Source of the DNA: Deltaproteobacteria bacterium
GTDB lineage: Bacteria; Desulfobacterota; Binatia; UBA12015
Assembly (NCBI GenBank): GCA_003447545.1
Contig: DLYX01000333.1
Coordinates: 1-5,201 of the forward strand
DNA length: 5,201 nt
Direction: 5' to 3'
Position 1 is the first letter of the stretch; the number at the start of each line of letters is the position of its first letter. The translations under genes and the position numbers were made by a program. The notes below the pieces were generated by a model, which saw only the letters and a program-made list of their open reading frames with translations, searched no databases and was not told the DNA's origin. This document shows, in pieces, positions 1 through 5,201 of the stretch.

Positions 1-2918
1 CTCGACGTTCGGTCGAACGGACGATCTTCGCCGGAGATCGCGAGCAACGCGTAGAGTTGTCGGGACTCGCCAGGCGCGAGAAGTTCTCGTTGCGGGGCCT
101 GAACGATGGTATCTGGAGTCGCGGACACTTGCAGCCCGATTGGAGTTGGGCTGGTCCCGCCGCCATCGTCGTCGCCGCCATCGTCACCACCGTCATCGTC
201 ACCACCTCCGCCGTTGAGGTCCGATGTGGATACCGTGGCGTCGCCGTTGCTGAGAGTCGAGGAGACGCCGGTTTGGAGGTCGATTGCCTTAACGTAGATC
301 GGGTTATTGCTGAGGGCCGTCACAACAAGGCGCCCCGTGTCGCTGATGTTCGCAATGCTCGGGCTGCTGACACTCCAGATGACTTCTTTGGTGACGTCCA
401 CAGTTGCGCCATCTTCGAAAATGGCGAGTGCACTCATTTGGTACTCTTCGTCGAGTTCGGCGAGCAAGTTCTCGGGTGCAACGTATATTTTCTGCAATCC
501 GCTGACGACCTCGAAAATTCCGGTGGAAGCATCGGACATGGTCTTGGAGAATCGGTGGCGAACTTCGACCCGGCCTGAGCCCGGTTCGAGACCGGTGAGC
601 AGTCCTTTCTGGTCGGATTCATCAAGAGACACGCTGGATCGATCCCGGCTACGCCACTCGACCTCGTCGGTGACATCGACACCCGTGGTGCCGTCATTGT
701 ATTCCGCCAAGGCGGTTAGCTGGAGTGTTCCGCCAACACGGAGAGAGACGTCGGCGGGGAAGATTTCAAGACGGATGATTTCTCGAACGGTAATGGGCAG
801 CGCTGCTTCGAGATTTTCCTCCCGGTATTCCACGTTCAGCGCCGTGGTGCCCCCGCGTCGCCCTTCGATGAATCCTTCATTATTGATGGATGCGATGCGC
901 CTCGAGGCGACACGCAGTCGCAGTTCATCGAGAGGCAGAGGGGAAAGTGTTCCGTCTTCGGCTACACCCTGAACTGTGAAACTAGCCAGTTCGTCGACGC
1001 TCAGGGTCAGGGCATCAGGTTCTAATTTGAGTCCGACGACCGTATCGGAGGAGGCTTCAGGTCCGTCTGGATCCAGGTCGTAGCCGACTTCGACGCGGCC
1101 TGTGGATCGATCGTTTCGAATCCCGCTCTCGGGGTCGCGGATTTCGATCTCTGTCTCGCCCGGCTCGATTGCGGTCAGGTGGCCCCGGAGTGCGGCATCA
1201 TCAACCGTGGCGATCTTGGTGCGGTCCGAACTCCATTCCACGGTTTCCGTGACATCGACTTCGGCAGTCTCGTTATCAAATTTCGCCAGCGCGCGAAGCT
1301 GAGTCGTCGCACCGGGTTCCAATCCAATACGCGCCGGTGAAATTCTGAGGCTGGAGAGTTGAGCCACGCGTACCTTCAAGGCGACTCGTGAGCTCCGCCC
1401 TGCGTCCGCGTAACGTGCACGAACCTCGGTTTCGCCCCCGCTGATAGCGGTGATCAAAGCACCGGATTCGACGTTCGCGACGCGGCGACTCCGAACCCGA
1501 AGTTCGACCAGGTCGGTGACATCTTCGGCCCAGCCGTCCTTGTAGATGGCGGATATTCTTACGGATTGACTTTCTCCGGGGCGCAGAGAGATCGACCCCG
1601 GCTGGAATACGAGATTCTTGATGTCTCGGATGGAGCGTTCAGCATCCGGATCGGGGGGGACGTCTTCGGGTGACTCGCCCGGGTTGGTGACGATGACTTC
1701 ACCGTCGCGCTTTTCGGTTTTGGTGCCCGAGGCACGGTCCCGCGCCATGACGGTAGTTTCACCGCGACTGATTGCGGTAAGGCGGCCGGCAGCGCTGCCG
1801 TTTTCGCCGACGGTGACTACGCGCGTCTTGCCGGAGGTCCAACTGACCATCTGGGTGACATCCGCGCTTCGGCCATTGTCGTAGGTGGCCAGCGCCTTCA
1901 AGGCGAGTGTCTCATCGACCTCGAGACGGGGCTTTTTCGGTTGGAGCGTCAGTTGCTCGACTTCGCCGACCCAGATCTCCAGATCTCGGCGGGGTTCCTC
2001 GCCCGAGATATGTTCGATCTCGATTTTGGCTGTGCCGGATTCGCCGGCGGTGACCCTGCCGGTACTGCTGACGCTGGCCACCTTCCCTCGTCGACTTCGG
2101 AAGAGGCAATCGTCCGTTACGTCGGCGGTCGAGCCATCCTCAAATTCGGCGGTGACCGCGATTTGCATGGTCTCGCCGGGGATCAAACTTGTATTGTCGA
2201 CCTCAAATGTCAGTTCCTCGATTTCCGGCGGGTCTTCTTCGCTGTCCCCGTCACCGTCGTTGCCGCGGCCGGTTACCGTGACAAGCATCTGATTTTTCTC
2301 GGTTTTTTCACCGGACTCGGGGTCTTCGGCCGAGATTTCAGCGATTCCAGCGCTCAGAGCTGTGACCTCACCCTTGGAACCGGGTGTGTTCGAGACCACG
2401 GCAACACCCTCTTTCCGAGACTCCCAATCCACGCCGTCGGTGATGTCGACCCCGGTTTGTCCATCTTCAAGGGTGGCGAGGGCTCGCAGCTGGCCCTTGG
2501 AGCCTGCGGCCAGGGCCAGTGCGGTCGGGCTGATTTCGAGCTTTTCGACCTTCAGAACATTGAGTTCGACGGGGTCCGCTTCTCGGGTGTTCGAAGCGTC
2601 ATGCGAGGCCTCGATCCGGGTGTCACCGCCGCCGGTGGCTGTCAGAACGAAGCCGTCGATTCTGGCTACCTTATGATCTTTGACCTCAAAGACGACGCCT
2701 TCGGTCAACTCCTCCTCGGTTTCGTCATCGAAAAGGGCGAACACTTGCAGGTTCATCGATGCGCCGGGGGCGAGTGTGATTTCCAGAGGGTGGAGCCTGA
2801 TTTCGCGGATCTCGCGGGCGTGGCCCGCCGAAGACCAGATTACCGCCATCAGGAGAGAAATAAGGAAAAAAGCTATATTTCTCGGGGCTCTTTTGTGTTT
2901 TGAAGTCGAATTCGTCAT
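1..2918 (-). CDS. Exported multi-domain BIG2-type Ig-like repeat protein (C-terminus beyond window)
   Basis: Seen: one uninterrupted frame of 972 codons read leftwards from an ATG at 2918 and still open at base 1. Residues 1-34 form a signal peptide: basic n-region (SKHKRAPRN), hydrophobic core (IAFFLISLLMAVIW) and likely cleavage after AGHA. This placement supports the start, although the upstream purine stretch (GAGAAGAG) is a weak Shine-Dalgarno. About ten Ig-like domains follow, at roughly 36-122, 124-217, 233-316, 319-411, 433-518, 519-612, 627-712, 713-805, 806-896 and 928 onward. Each starts with a strand like LxISPxxLxLxxG and many carry the BIG2 hallmarks DVTxxVxWxS, VAxVxxxGxVTA and GxTxI. 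I found only one cysteine (residue 271). Known: BIG2 domains build stalks and adhesive regions of intimin/invasin-type and other bacterial surface proteins. Inferred: a secreted or surface rod, possibly adhesive. No catalytic domain or anchor is visible; these could lie in the missing C-terminus. No gene symbol is justified. Confidence 0.9.
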   Translation of the reverse strand, partial: MTNSTSKHKRAPRNIAFFLISLLMAVIWSSAGHAREIREIRLHPLEITLAPGASMNLQVFALFDDETEEELTEGVVFEVKDHKVARIDGFVLTATGGGDTRIEASHDASNTREADPVELNVLKVEKLEISPTALALAAGSKGQLRALATLEDGQTGVDITDGVDWESRKEGVAVVSNTPGSKGEVTALSAGIAEISAEDPESGEKTEKNQMLVTVTGRGNDGDGDSEEDPPEIEELTFEVDNTSLIPGETMQIAVTAEFEDGSTADVTDDCLFRSRRGKVASVSSTGRVTAGESGTAKIEIEHISGEEPRRDLEIWVGEVEQLTLQPKKPRLEVDETLALKALATYDNGRSADVTQMVSWTSGKTRVVTVGENGSAAGRLTAISRGETTVMARDRASGTKTEKRDGEVIVTNPGESPEDVPPDPDAERSIRDIKNLVFQPGSISLRPGESQSVRISAIYKDGWAEDVTDLVELRVRSRRVANVESGALITAISGGETEVRARYADAGRSSRVALKVRVAQLSSLRISPARIGLEPGATTQLRALAKFDNETAEVDVTETVEWSSDRTKIATVDDAALRGHLTAIEPGETEIEIRDPESGIRNDRSTGRVEVGYDLDPDGPEASSDTVVGLKLEPDALTLSVDELASFTVQGVAEDGTLSPLPLDELRLRVASRRIASINNEGFIEGRRGGTTALNVEYREENLEAALPITVREIIRLEIFPADVSLRVGGTLQLTALAEYNDGTTGVDVTDEVEWRSRDRSSVSLDESDQKGLLTGLEPGSGRVEVRHRFSKTMSDASTGIFEVVSGLQKIYVAPENLLAELDEEYQMSALAIFEDGATVDVTKEVIWSVSSPSIANISDTGRLVVTALSNNPIYVKAIDLQTGVSSTLSNGDATVSTSDLNGGGGDDDGGDDGGDDDGGGTSPTPIGLQVSATPDTIVQAPQRELLAPGESRQLYALLAISGEDRPFDRTS
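156..212 (-). repeat. Gly/Asp-only linker and its codon-level microrepeat
   Basis: Residues 903-921 of the Ig-like protein consist only of Gly and Asp, in runs such as GGDDGGDDDGG. They are encoded by repeated GAC/GAT and GGC/GGT codons, which give the plus strand its cgccatcgtc-like periodic look. The stretch sits between domain 9 and the start of domain 10. It is probably a flexible, highly acidic spacer that may bind calcium weakly. It does not fit the RTX nonapeptide (GGxGxDxUx). Slippage at such codon runs could vary linker length between strains. Confidence 0.8.
231..2813 (-). repeat. Tandem Ig-like domain array: four A-B pairs plus a ninth domain
   Basis: Residues 36-896 hold nine consecutive domains of about 85-95 residues. 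They alternate between two subtypes. B domains (2, 4, 6, 8) have a conserved Trp in DVTxxVxWxS at residues 165, 360, 562 and 755, so the pair period is 193-202 residues. A domains (1, 3, 5, 7) lack this Trp; 3, 5 and 7 instead carry a basic SRR or RSRR motif before V/I-A-x-V/I. Acidic linkers occur only after B domains, at about 218-232, 412-430 and 613-626. Domain 9 is B-like (Trp 848) and follows domain 8 with no linker. The copies are strongly diverged at DNA level, so this is an old duplication rather than a recent expansion. Domain edges are approximate, judged by eye. Confidence 0.8.
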
Positions 2919-2962
2919 TTCTTTGGGGGCTCTTCTCATCGTTGGACCTGTACGTTTTCGTC

Positions 2963-2976
2963 CTGCCGTATGGCAG
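2963..2976. repeat. Inverted repeat CTGCC-N4-GGCAG in the leader of the Ig-like gene
   Basis: Two perfect 5-bp arms flank the four bases GTAT. The element is about 45-58 bases upstream of the Ig-like start codon. It could be an operator half-site pair or a small hairpin in the 5' leader. Five-base arms arise easily by chance, so the functional call is weak; only the symmetry is certain. Confidence 0.3.
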
Positions 2977-3121
2977 CCGTTGATCATTTGAAGGGGACTC
3001 GGCGATGGTTCTGAGAAGATTTTGAAGTGCAGGGTAGGGGATTCTGCGGTCGTGGCCCCGAGTATTTCGACAACTCCTTGTTACGCAAGCCTCGTACCAC
3101 GGCCAACCTATCGAAAAAGGC

Positions 3122-3137
3122 ATCGAATTCGGTCGAT
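3122..3137. repeat. Inverted repeat ATCGA-N6-TCGAT
   Basis: Perfect 5-bp arms with a 6-base spacer lie near the centre of the divergent region. A further TATCGA occurs about 15 bases earlier. The geometry resembles a small regulator operator, but arms this short are expected by chance. No regulator gene is visible. Confidence 0.2.
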
Positions 3138-3174
3138 TTTGGCATGCGGATTCGTTTTTAAGCAAGGCATAAAT

Positions 3175-3186
3175 GCGATGTATCGC
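3175..3186. repeat. Near-continuous palindrome GCGAT-GT-ATCGC
   Basis: A 12-base element with 5-bp arms around two central bases. The compact symmetry suits binding by a dimeric regulator better than an RNA hairpin. It sits about 240 bases before the disintegrin-like gene and about 260 bases before the Ig-like gene. Function is inferred from symmetry only. Confidence 0.25.
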
Positions 3187-3215
3187 GGATCTGCACGAAA
3201 AAAGGGCGCTGATCG

Positions 3216-3238
3216 GGTCCGCGACTCAACGGCGGACC
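3216..3238. repeat. Strong GC-rich hairpin GGTCCGC-N9-GCGGACC
   Basis: Perfect 7-bp arms (extendable by one G-U pair) enclose a 9-base loop, making this the most stable short structure in the intergenic region. On the plus strand no T-run follows, so it is not a terminator in that direction. On the minus strand a run of six T follows, but only about a dozen bases beyond the stem, and no gene is seen that it would terminate. It may be a leader hairpin or an operator. Confidence 0.35.
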
Positions 3239-3287
3239 TCCCTGAAGATGCCTTGGGGGGAGGAAAAGCAGGATAGGGAGTGAATTT

Positions 3288-3316
3288 TTGAACTTTTCCC
3301 GTTGCTCCCGTATCCC
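3288..3316 (+). promoter_or_regulatory. Possible sigma70-like promoter for the disintegrin-like gene
   Basis: TTGAAC at 3288-3293 and TATCCC at 3311-3316 are separated by 17 bases. The -35 box matches TTGACA at four of six positions and the -10 box matches TATAAT at three of six. This is the best-spaced pair I found upstream of the gene, but it is weak and would leave a leader of about 105 bases. Tentative. Confidence 0.18.
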
Positions 3317-3417
3317 GAGTTGTGCATCGTAAAGGAGTAAAAATACGACTGCCGCTTTCGAGCCTTCGGACGCGGCCTGTCTTCGCACTTTTATCAAGCC
3401 CCAAAGCAAGATCAGCC

Positions 3418-3422
3418 GAGGT
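3418..3422 (+). promoter_or_regulatory. Shine-Dalgarno GAGGT for the disintegrin-like gene
   Basis: GAGGT lies five bases before the ATG at 3428. This is an adequate ribosome site and, with the signal peptide that follows, fixes the start. The next in-frame Met (residue 24) falls inside the hydrophobic core of the signal peptide and would destroy it. Confidence 0.7.
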
Positions 3423-3427
3423 AACAG

Positions 3428-5201
3428 ATGGACCATCCCAACAAAATAAACAAAGCTGCGCGTTCTCGTAGATGGAACTGTTCGGCAGGTCTTGTGATGT
3501 TCCTCCTGCTCTTTGCCGGGGTGTTTTCGCCCTCGCGGGCTGAGGCGGTCTGCGGCGACTCGGTGGTTGATGCCGGAGAGCAATGCGATGGTGGTCTGTG
3601 TTGCGACGCCTCCTGCAATTTTAAATCGGCAACCGACACATGCCGACCTGCTGGCGGGATCTGCGATCTGGCGGATAAATGCACCGGTTTTACGGCGGGA
3701 TGCCCGGCCGACATCTTGCGCCCATCCGGGGTGGTCTGCCGCACAACCCTGACGGGTTGTGACCTCGAGGAGACCTGCACCGGGGAATCCAAGTTCTGCC
3801 CGGATGATACCGTTTTTGACGCTGGAGTTGTTTGCCGCGGTTCCGTTGGGATCTGCGACGTGGCAGAGGTCTGCGATGGTTCCAGCGGCGCTTGTCCCGG
3901 TGATGCTTTCCAGCCCAGTTCTCTTGAGTGCGGCTCCTCGGCAGGTGATTGTGACGTAGCTGAATACTGCACGGGTTCGGCGGGTCTTTGCCCTGAAGAC
4001 GTGAAGCTCGACAGTACGACCGTCTGTCGGGTGGGGACGGATCTCTGCGACGCTGCAGAAACCTGCAATGGCGTGGACGACGATTGTCCTGACGATGAGG
4101 CCGCGGCGGATACGGTTGTATGTCGCGCGCCCGTTGGCGCCTGCGATGCGCCTGATTACTGCGACGGTTCCGATTTCGAATGCCCTGAAGACGAATTACT
4201 TGATGGCGATATTTGCCGAGACCTCCAATGTGATCAGGACAGTATCGATAACGATACTTGCTGCGATGTCGAGGAATACTGCGACGGGGAGAGTATCGAA
4301 TGCCCGGTGGACGAGTTCATTCCGGCTGACGACGAGTGGGAATGTCGCGAAGCTGACGAGGATTGTGACAAGGAAGAGTACTGCAACGGAACACAGCCGA
4401 CGTGTCCTGTGGACAGCGTTCATAATTCCAGTTTCCTATGTCGCTCCCGTGCCGGAGAGGACGACCTTCCTGAAAGTTGCGACGGCATCAGCAAGACTTG
4501 TCCGAGCGATGAGATTCGCAGGGCAGACAAGCGCTGCCGACGTGCTGCGGGTGTCTGTGATGTGCCCGAGTTTTGCGACGGGGTATCCACCGAATGTCCC
4601 GTCAACGCCTTCGAACCCGCTACAACGGTATGCAACGCATCGGAAGGTGGCTGCGACCCTGCCGAACTCTGCACCGGGGCGGCCGCAGCATGTCCGGAAG
4701 ATGTGATCTCCGGTGATGGCGAGGTTTGCCGGGACCGAGACGATGAGAGCTGTGATCTGGCCGAGACCTGCAACGGAACGAGCGTTGCGTGCCCGCCGGA
4801 CACTTACGTCGCAGAAGATACTGTCTGCGACGACCTTGATCCGGCCACGACCGGCGAAACCTGCGTGGACGGCTTTTGTGGGTGCGATGGCGGAGACGTT
4901 GATGGCGACGCCACATTTGATAATTGCGATGATGACGAAGGCGTACTTGTTGTTCAGTATCTGAAGATGAAGTTCTCCTGGCTGTCTCGATTAGGCTCCT
5001 TTGTTTCCAAGGGCACGTTTCCGGTCGGCGTGATGGCGGATTCTGCGGCCGACGTGTTCGACGCAACCGGGGGCTTGAACGTCACGCTCTATGCGACCAA
5101 TACCGATGGAGCCGTGACGATTGATGCCTCGACGAACTTCACCGCGGACCAATGCTCGATCACCCGTTCAGGTGCATCTTTATGCAAGCTGCCATCGCGT
5201 G
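3428..5201 (+). CDS. Secreted disintegrin-like Cys-rich repeat protein (C-terminus beyond window)
   Basis: Seen: 591 codons open from the ATG at 3428 to the window end. Residues 1-40 form a signal peptide: RSRR n-region, core AGLVMFLLLFAGVF and cleavage after AEA-40. Residues 41-70 start CGDSVVDAGEQCDGG and contain CCDASC, resembling the opening of a disintegrin domain. Residues 71-465 are twelve tandem units with spacing C-x6-C-x5-C-x6-C-x11 and consensus xCRxxxGxCDxAExCxGxS then CPxD. Residues 466-488 are a Cys-rich transition, 490-503 an Asp-rich calcium-site-like motif, and 506-591 the start of another domain. The visible mature part has 61 Cys in 551 residues and is very acidic. Known: disintegrin domains in ADAMs and snake venoms bind integrins, and related Cys repeats occur in secreted deltaproteobacterial proteins. 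Inferred: a disulfide-rigid extracellular rod or ligand-binding protein. There is no RGD and no metalloprotease in view, so an ADAM-type enzyme is not supported. Confidence 0.9.
   Translation, partial: MDHPNKINKAARSRRWNCSAGLVMFLLLFAGVFSPSRAEAVCGDSVVDAGEQCDGGLCCDASCNFKSATDTCRPAGGICDLADKCTGFTAGCPADILRPSGVVCRTTLTGCDLEETCTGESKFCPDDTVFDAGVVCRGSVGICDVAEVCDGSSGACPGDAFQPSSLECGSSAGDCDVAEYCTGSAGLCPEDVKLDSTTVCRVGTDLCDAAETCNGVDDDCPDDEAAADTVVCRAPVGACDAPDYCDGSDFECPEDELLDGDICRDLQCDQDSIDNDTCCDVEEYCDGESIECPVDEFIPADDEWECREADEDCDKEEYCNGTQPTCPVDSVHNSSFLCRSRAGEDDLPESCDGISKTCPSDEIRRADKRCRRAAGVCDVPEFCDGVSTECPVNAFEPATTVCNASEGGCDPAELCTGAAAACPEDVISGDGEVCRDRDDESCDLAETCNGTSVACPPDTYVAEDTVCDDLDPATTGETCVDGFCGCDGGDVDGDATFDNCDDDEGVLVVQYLKMKFSWLSRLGSFVSKGTFPVGVMADSAADVFDATGGLNVTLYATNTDGAVTIDASTNFTADQCSITRSGASLCKLPSR
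3548..3637 (+). other. Disintegrin-like N-terminal cap of the mature protein
   Basis: Residues 41-70 begin at the predicted signal-peptidase site and contain five Cys (42, 53, 58, 59, 63). CGDSVVDAGEQCDGG parallels the CGNGxVExGEECDCG opening of animal disintegrin domains and also the CGDGxxxxGEQCD repeats common in myxobacterial proteins. CCDASCNFK corresponds to the CCD-x-x-C-x-F/L-K segment that precedes CRP in ADAMs. With unit 1 it approximates a shortened disintegrin domain. It is shorter than the animal version, lacking part of the middle Cys segment. Confidence 0.65.
3638..4822 (+). repeat. Twelve tandem 96-bp units encoding disintegrin-like repeats
   Basis: Units start at about 3638, 3734, 3830, 3926, 4022, 4118, 4211, 4340, 4436, 4532, 4628 and 4724. 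Nine are exactly 32 codons. Unit 6 has 31, unit 12 has 33, and unit 7 has 43 owing to an insertion. Conserved positions are CR at the start, CD then hydrophobic-A/P-E, C-x-G and CPxD; the last ten or so residues vary. Synonymous and non-synonymous differences are spread through all copies and no pair looks freshly duplicated, so the array seems old and under selection for the Cys pattern. Unit 9 has lost its second Cys. Confidence 0.88.
4895..4936 (+). other. Asp-rich calcium-site-like motif
   Basis: Residues 490-503 read DVDGDATFDNCDDD. The pattern DxDGDxxxDNC resembles the loops of thrombospondin type 3 repeats, which bind calcium, and it sits at the boundary between the Cys-repeat array and the C-terminal domain. 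Only one copy is visible, whereas type 3 repeats usually come in series. It may act as a calcium-rigidified hinge; this is inference from the motif. Confidence 0.5.
4943..5201 (+). other. Start of a C-terminal, probably beta-rich domain (partial)
   Basis: Residues 506-591 change character abruptly. Cysteine density drops to two (576 and 586), and hydrophobic/Thr-Ser alternation such as NVTLYATNTDGAVTIDAS suggests beta strands. A segment LGSFVSKGTFPVG is followed by a Gly-rich turn (DATGGLNV). I do not recognise the family with certainty. It cannot be judged as a membrane anchor, secretion signal or binding domain because the window ends inside it. Confidence 0.5.

Larger units (their letters stand above)
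2919..3427. other. Divergent intergenic region, no gene recognised
   Basis: These 509 bases lie between the two divergent start codons and must hold the promoters of both genes unless either lies far upstream in a leader. The base composition is more AT-rich in places than the flanking genes, with A and T runs near 2868-2900, 3111-3117, 3138-3160 and 3197-3203. The short open frames on both strands show no family resemblance, signal peptide or convincing ribosome site. No tRNA T-loop signature or recognisable riboswitch core was found. Several small inverted repeats are listed separately. Confidence 0.6.

Noticed and set aside
307..972. A 221-codon Ser/Arg/Thr-rich frame on the plus strand
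   Set aside because: It is antisense to the Ig-like domains 7-9, has low-complexity composition, no ribosome site, and overlaps the well-supported gene completely.
1941..2903. A 320-codon open frame on the plus strand opposite the Ig-like gene
   Set aside because: The minus strand has a single 972-codon frame with a signal peptide and repeated BIG2 motifs. The plus-strand frame shows no family features, and its composition is what reverse reading of GC-rich codons gives.
3022..3276. A possible 84-residue protein in the intergenic region
   Set aside because: There is no convincing Shine-Dalgarno, no recognisable motif and a patchy composition. It also spans the strong hairpin at 3216-3238, so I treat it as a chance open frame.
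3331..3337. AAAGGAG resembling a strong ribosome site
   Set aside because: No ATG, GTG or TTG follows at a suitable distance, and it is about 90 bases before the real start codon at 3428.
3320..3427. A c-di-GMP (GEMM) or other riboswitch in the leader of the disintegrin-like gene
   Set aside because: The CAAAGC-like string and the G/C-rich segments do not fall in the order or spacing of a GEMM core, and no complete consensus could be built.
3412..4068. A 218-codon minus-strand frame with periodic Ser-Gln motifs opposite the disintegrin-like gene
   Set aside because: Its SxxSQ periodicity is the mirror of the 96-bp Cys repeats on the plus strand. It starts within the real gene and has no independent support.
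4068..4706. A 212-codon plus-strand frame in another phase
   Set aside because: It lies wholly within the disintegrin-like array, lacks the Cys pattern and any signal, and is a frame-shifted shadow.
3638..4822. CRISPR array suggested by the 96-bp periodicity
   Set aside because: The periodicity is protein-coding with conserved Cys codons. Copies are divergent and contiguous, with no identical direct repeats or unique spacers.
3428..5201. An ADAM-like metalloprotease
   Set aside because: Only disintegrin-type segments are visible. There is no HExxHxxGxxH zinc motif, and the cap follows the signal peptide directly, leaving no room for a protease domain upstream.

Overview
The window holds two large, divergently transcribed genes for exported, repeat-built proteins. 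A non-coding stretch of about 500 bp separates them. Both genes run off the window: the minus-strand gene off the left edge and the plus-strand gene off the right edge. Neither therefore shows its C-terminus or stop codon. The moderately high GC content, Sec-type signal peptides, many large secreted modular proteins, Asp/Gly-rich linkers and disintegrin-like Cys repeats suggest a Gram-negative deltaproteobacterial-type lineage (Myxococcota, Binatota or similar). This is inference from style; there is no rRNA or housekeeping gene to confirm it.

Left part (1-2918, minus strand): a 972-codon open frame starts with a signal peptide and continues as a chain of about ten Ig-like domains of the bacterial BIG2 type. 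Domains 1-8 are organised as four A-B pairs of about 195 residues. Acidic Asp/Glu/Pro/Gly linkers separate the pairs. A ninth domain follows, then a Gly/Asp-only linker and the start of a tenth. Such chains usually act as stalks or adhesive rods on or outside the cell surface.

Middle (2919-3427): a divergent intergenic region. It has several short inverted repeats, a convincing Shine-Dalgarno for the right-hand gene and only weak promoter candidates. I see no RNA gene or believable small protein in it.

Right part (3428-5201, plus strand): a 591-codon open frame encodes a signal peptide and then a cap resembling the start of an ADAM/snake-venom disintegrin domain. Twelve tandem Cys-rich units follow, nearly all 32 residues long (96 bp), each resembling the C-terminal half of a disintegrin domain. 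After these come a short Cys-containing transition, a calcium-site-like Asp motif and the beginning of a different, probably beta-rich, domain. One unit carries a near-perfect copy of the RX6DLPEF integrin-loop motif of animal ADAMs. This array is the most unusual element of the window.

The two genes may simply be neighbours. They share a divergent control region and both encode secreted, acidic, elongated proteins. They contrast sharply in cysteine content: one Cys in 972 residues on the left against 61 in 551 mature residues on the right. A joint surface or adhesion role is possible but unproven.
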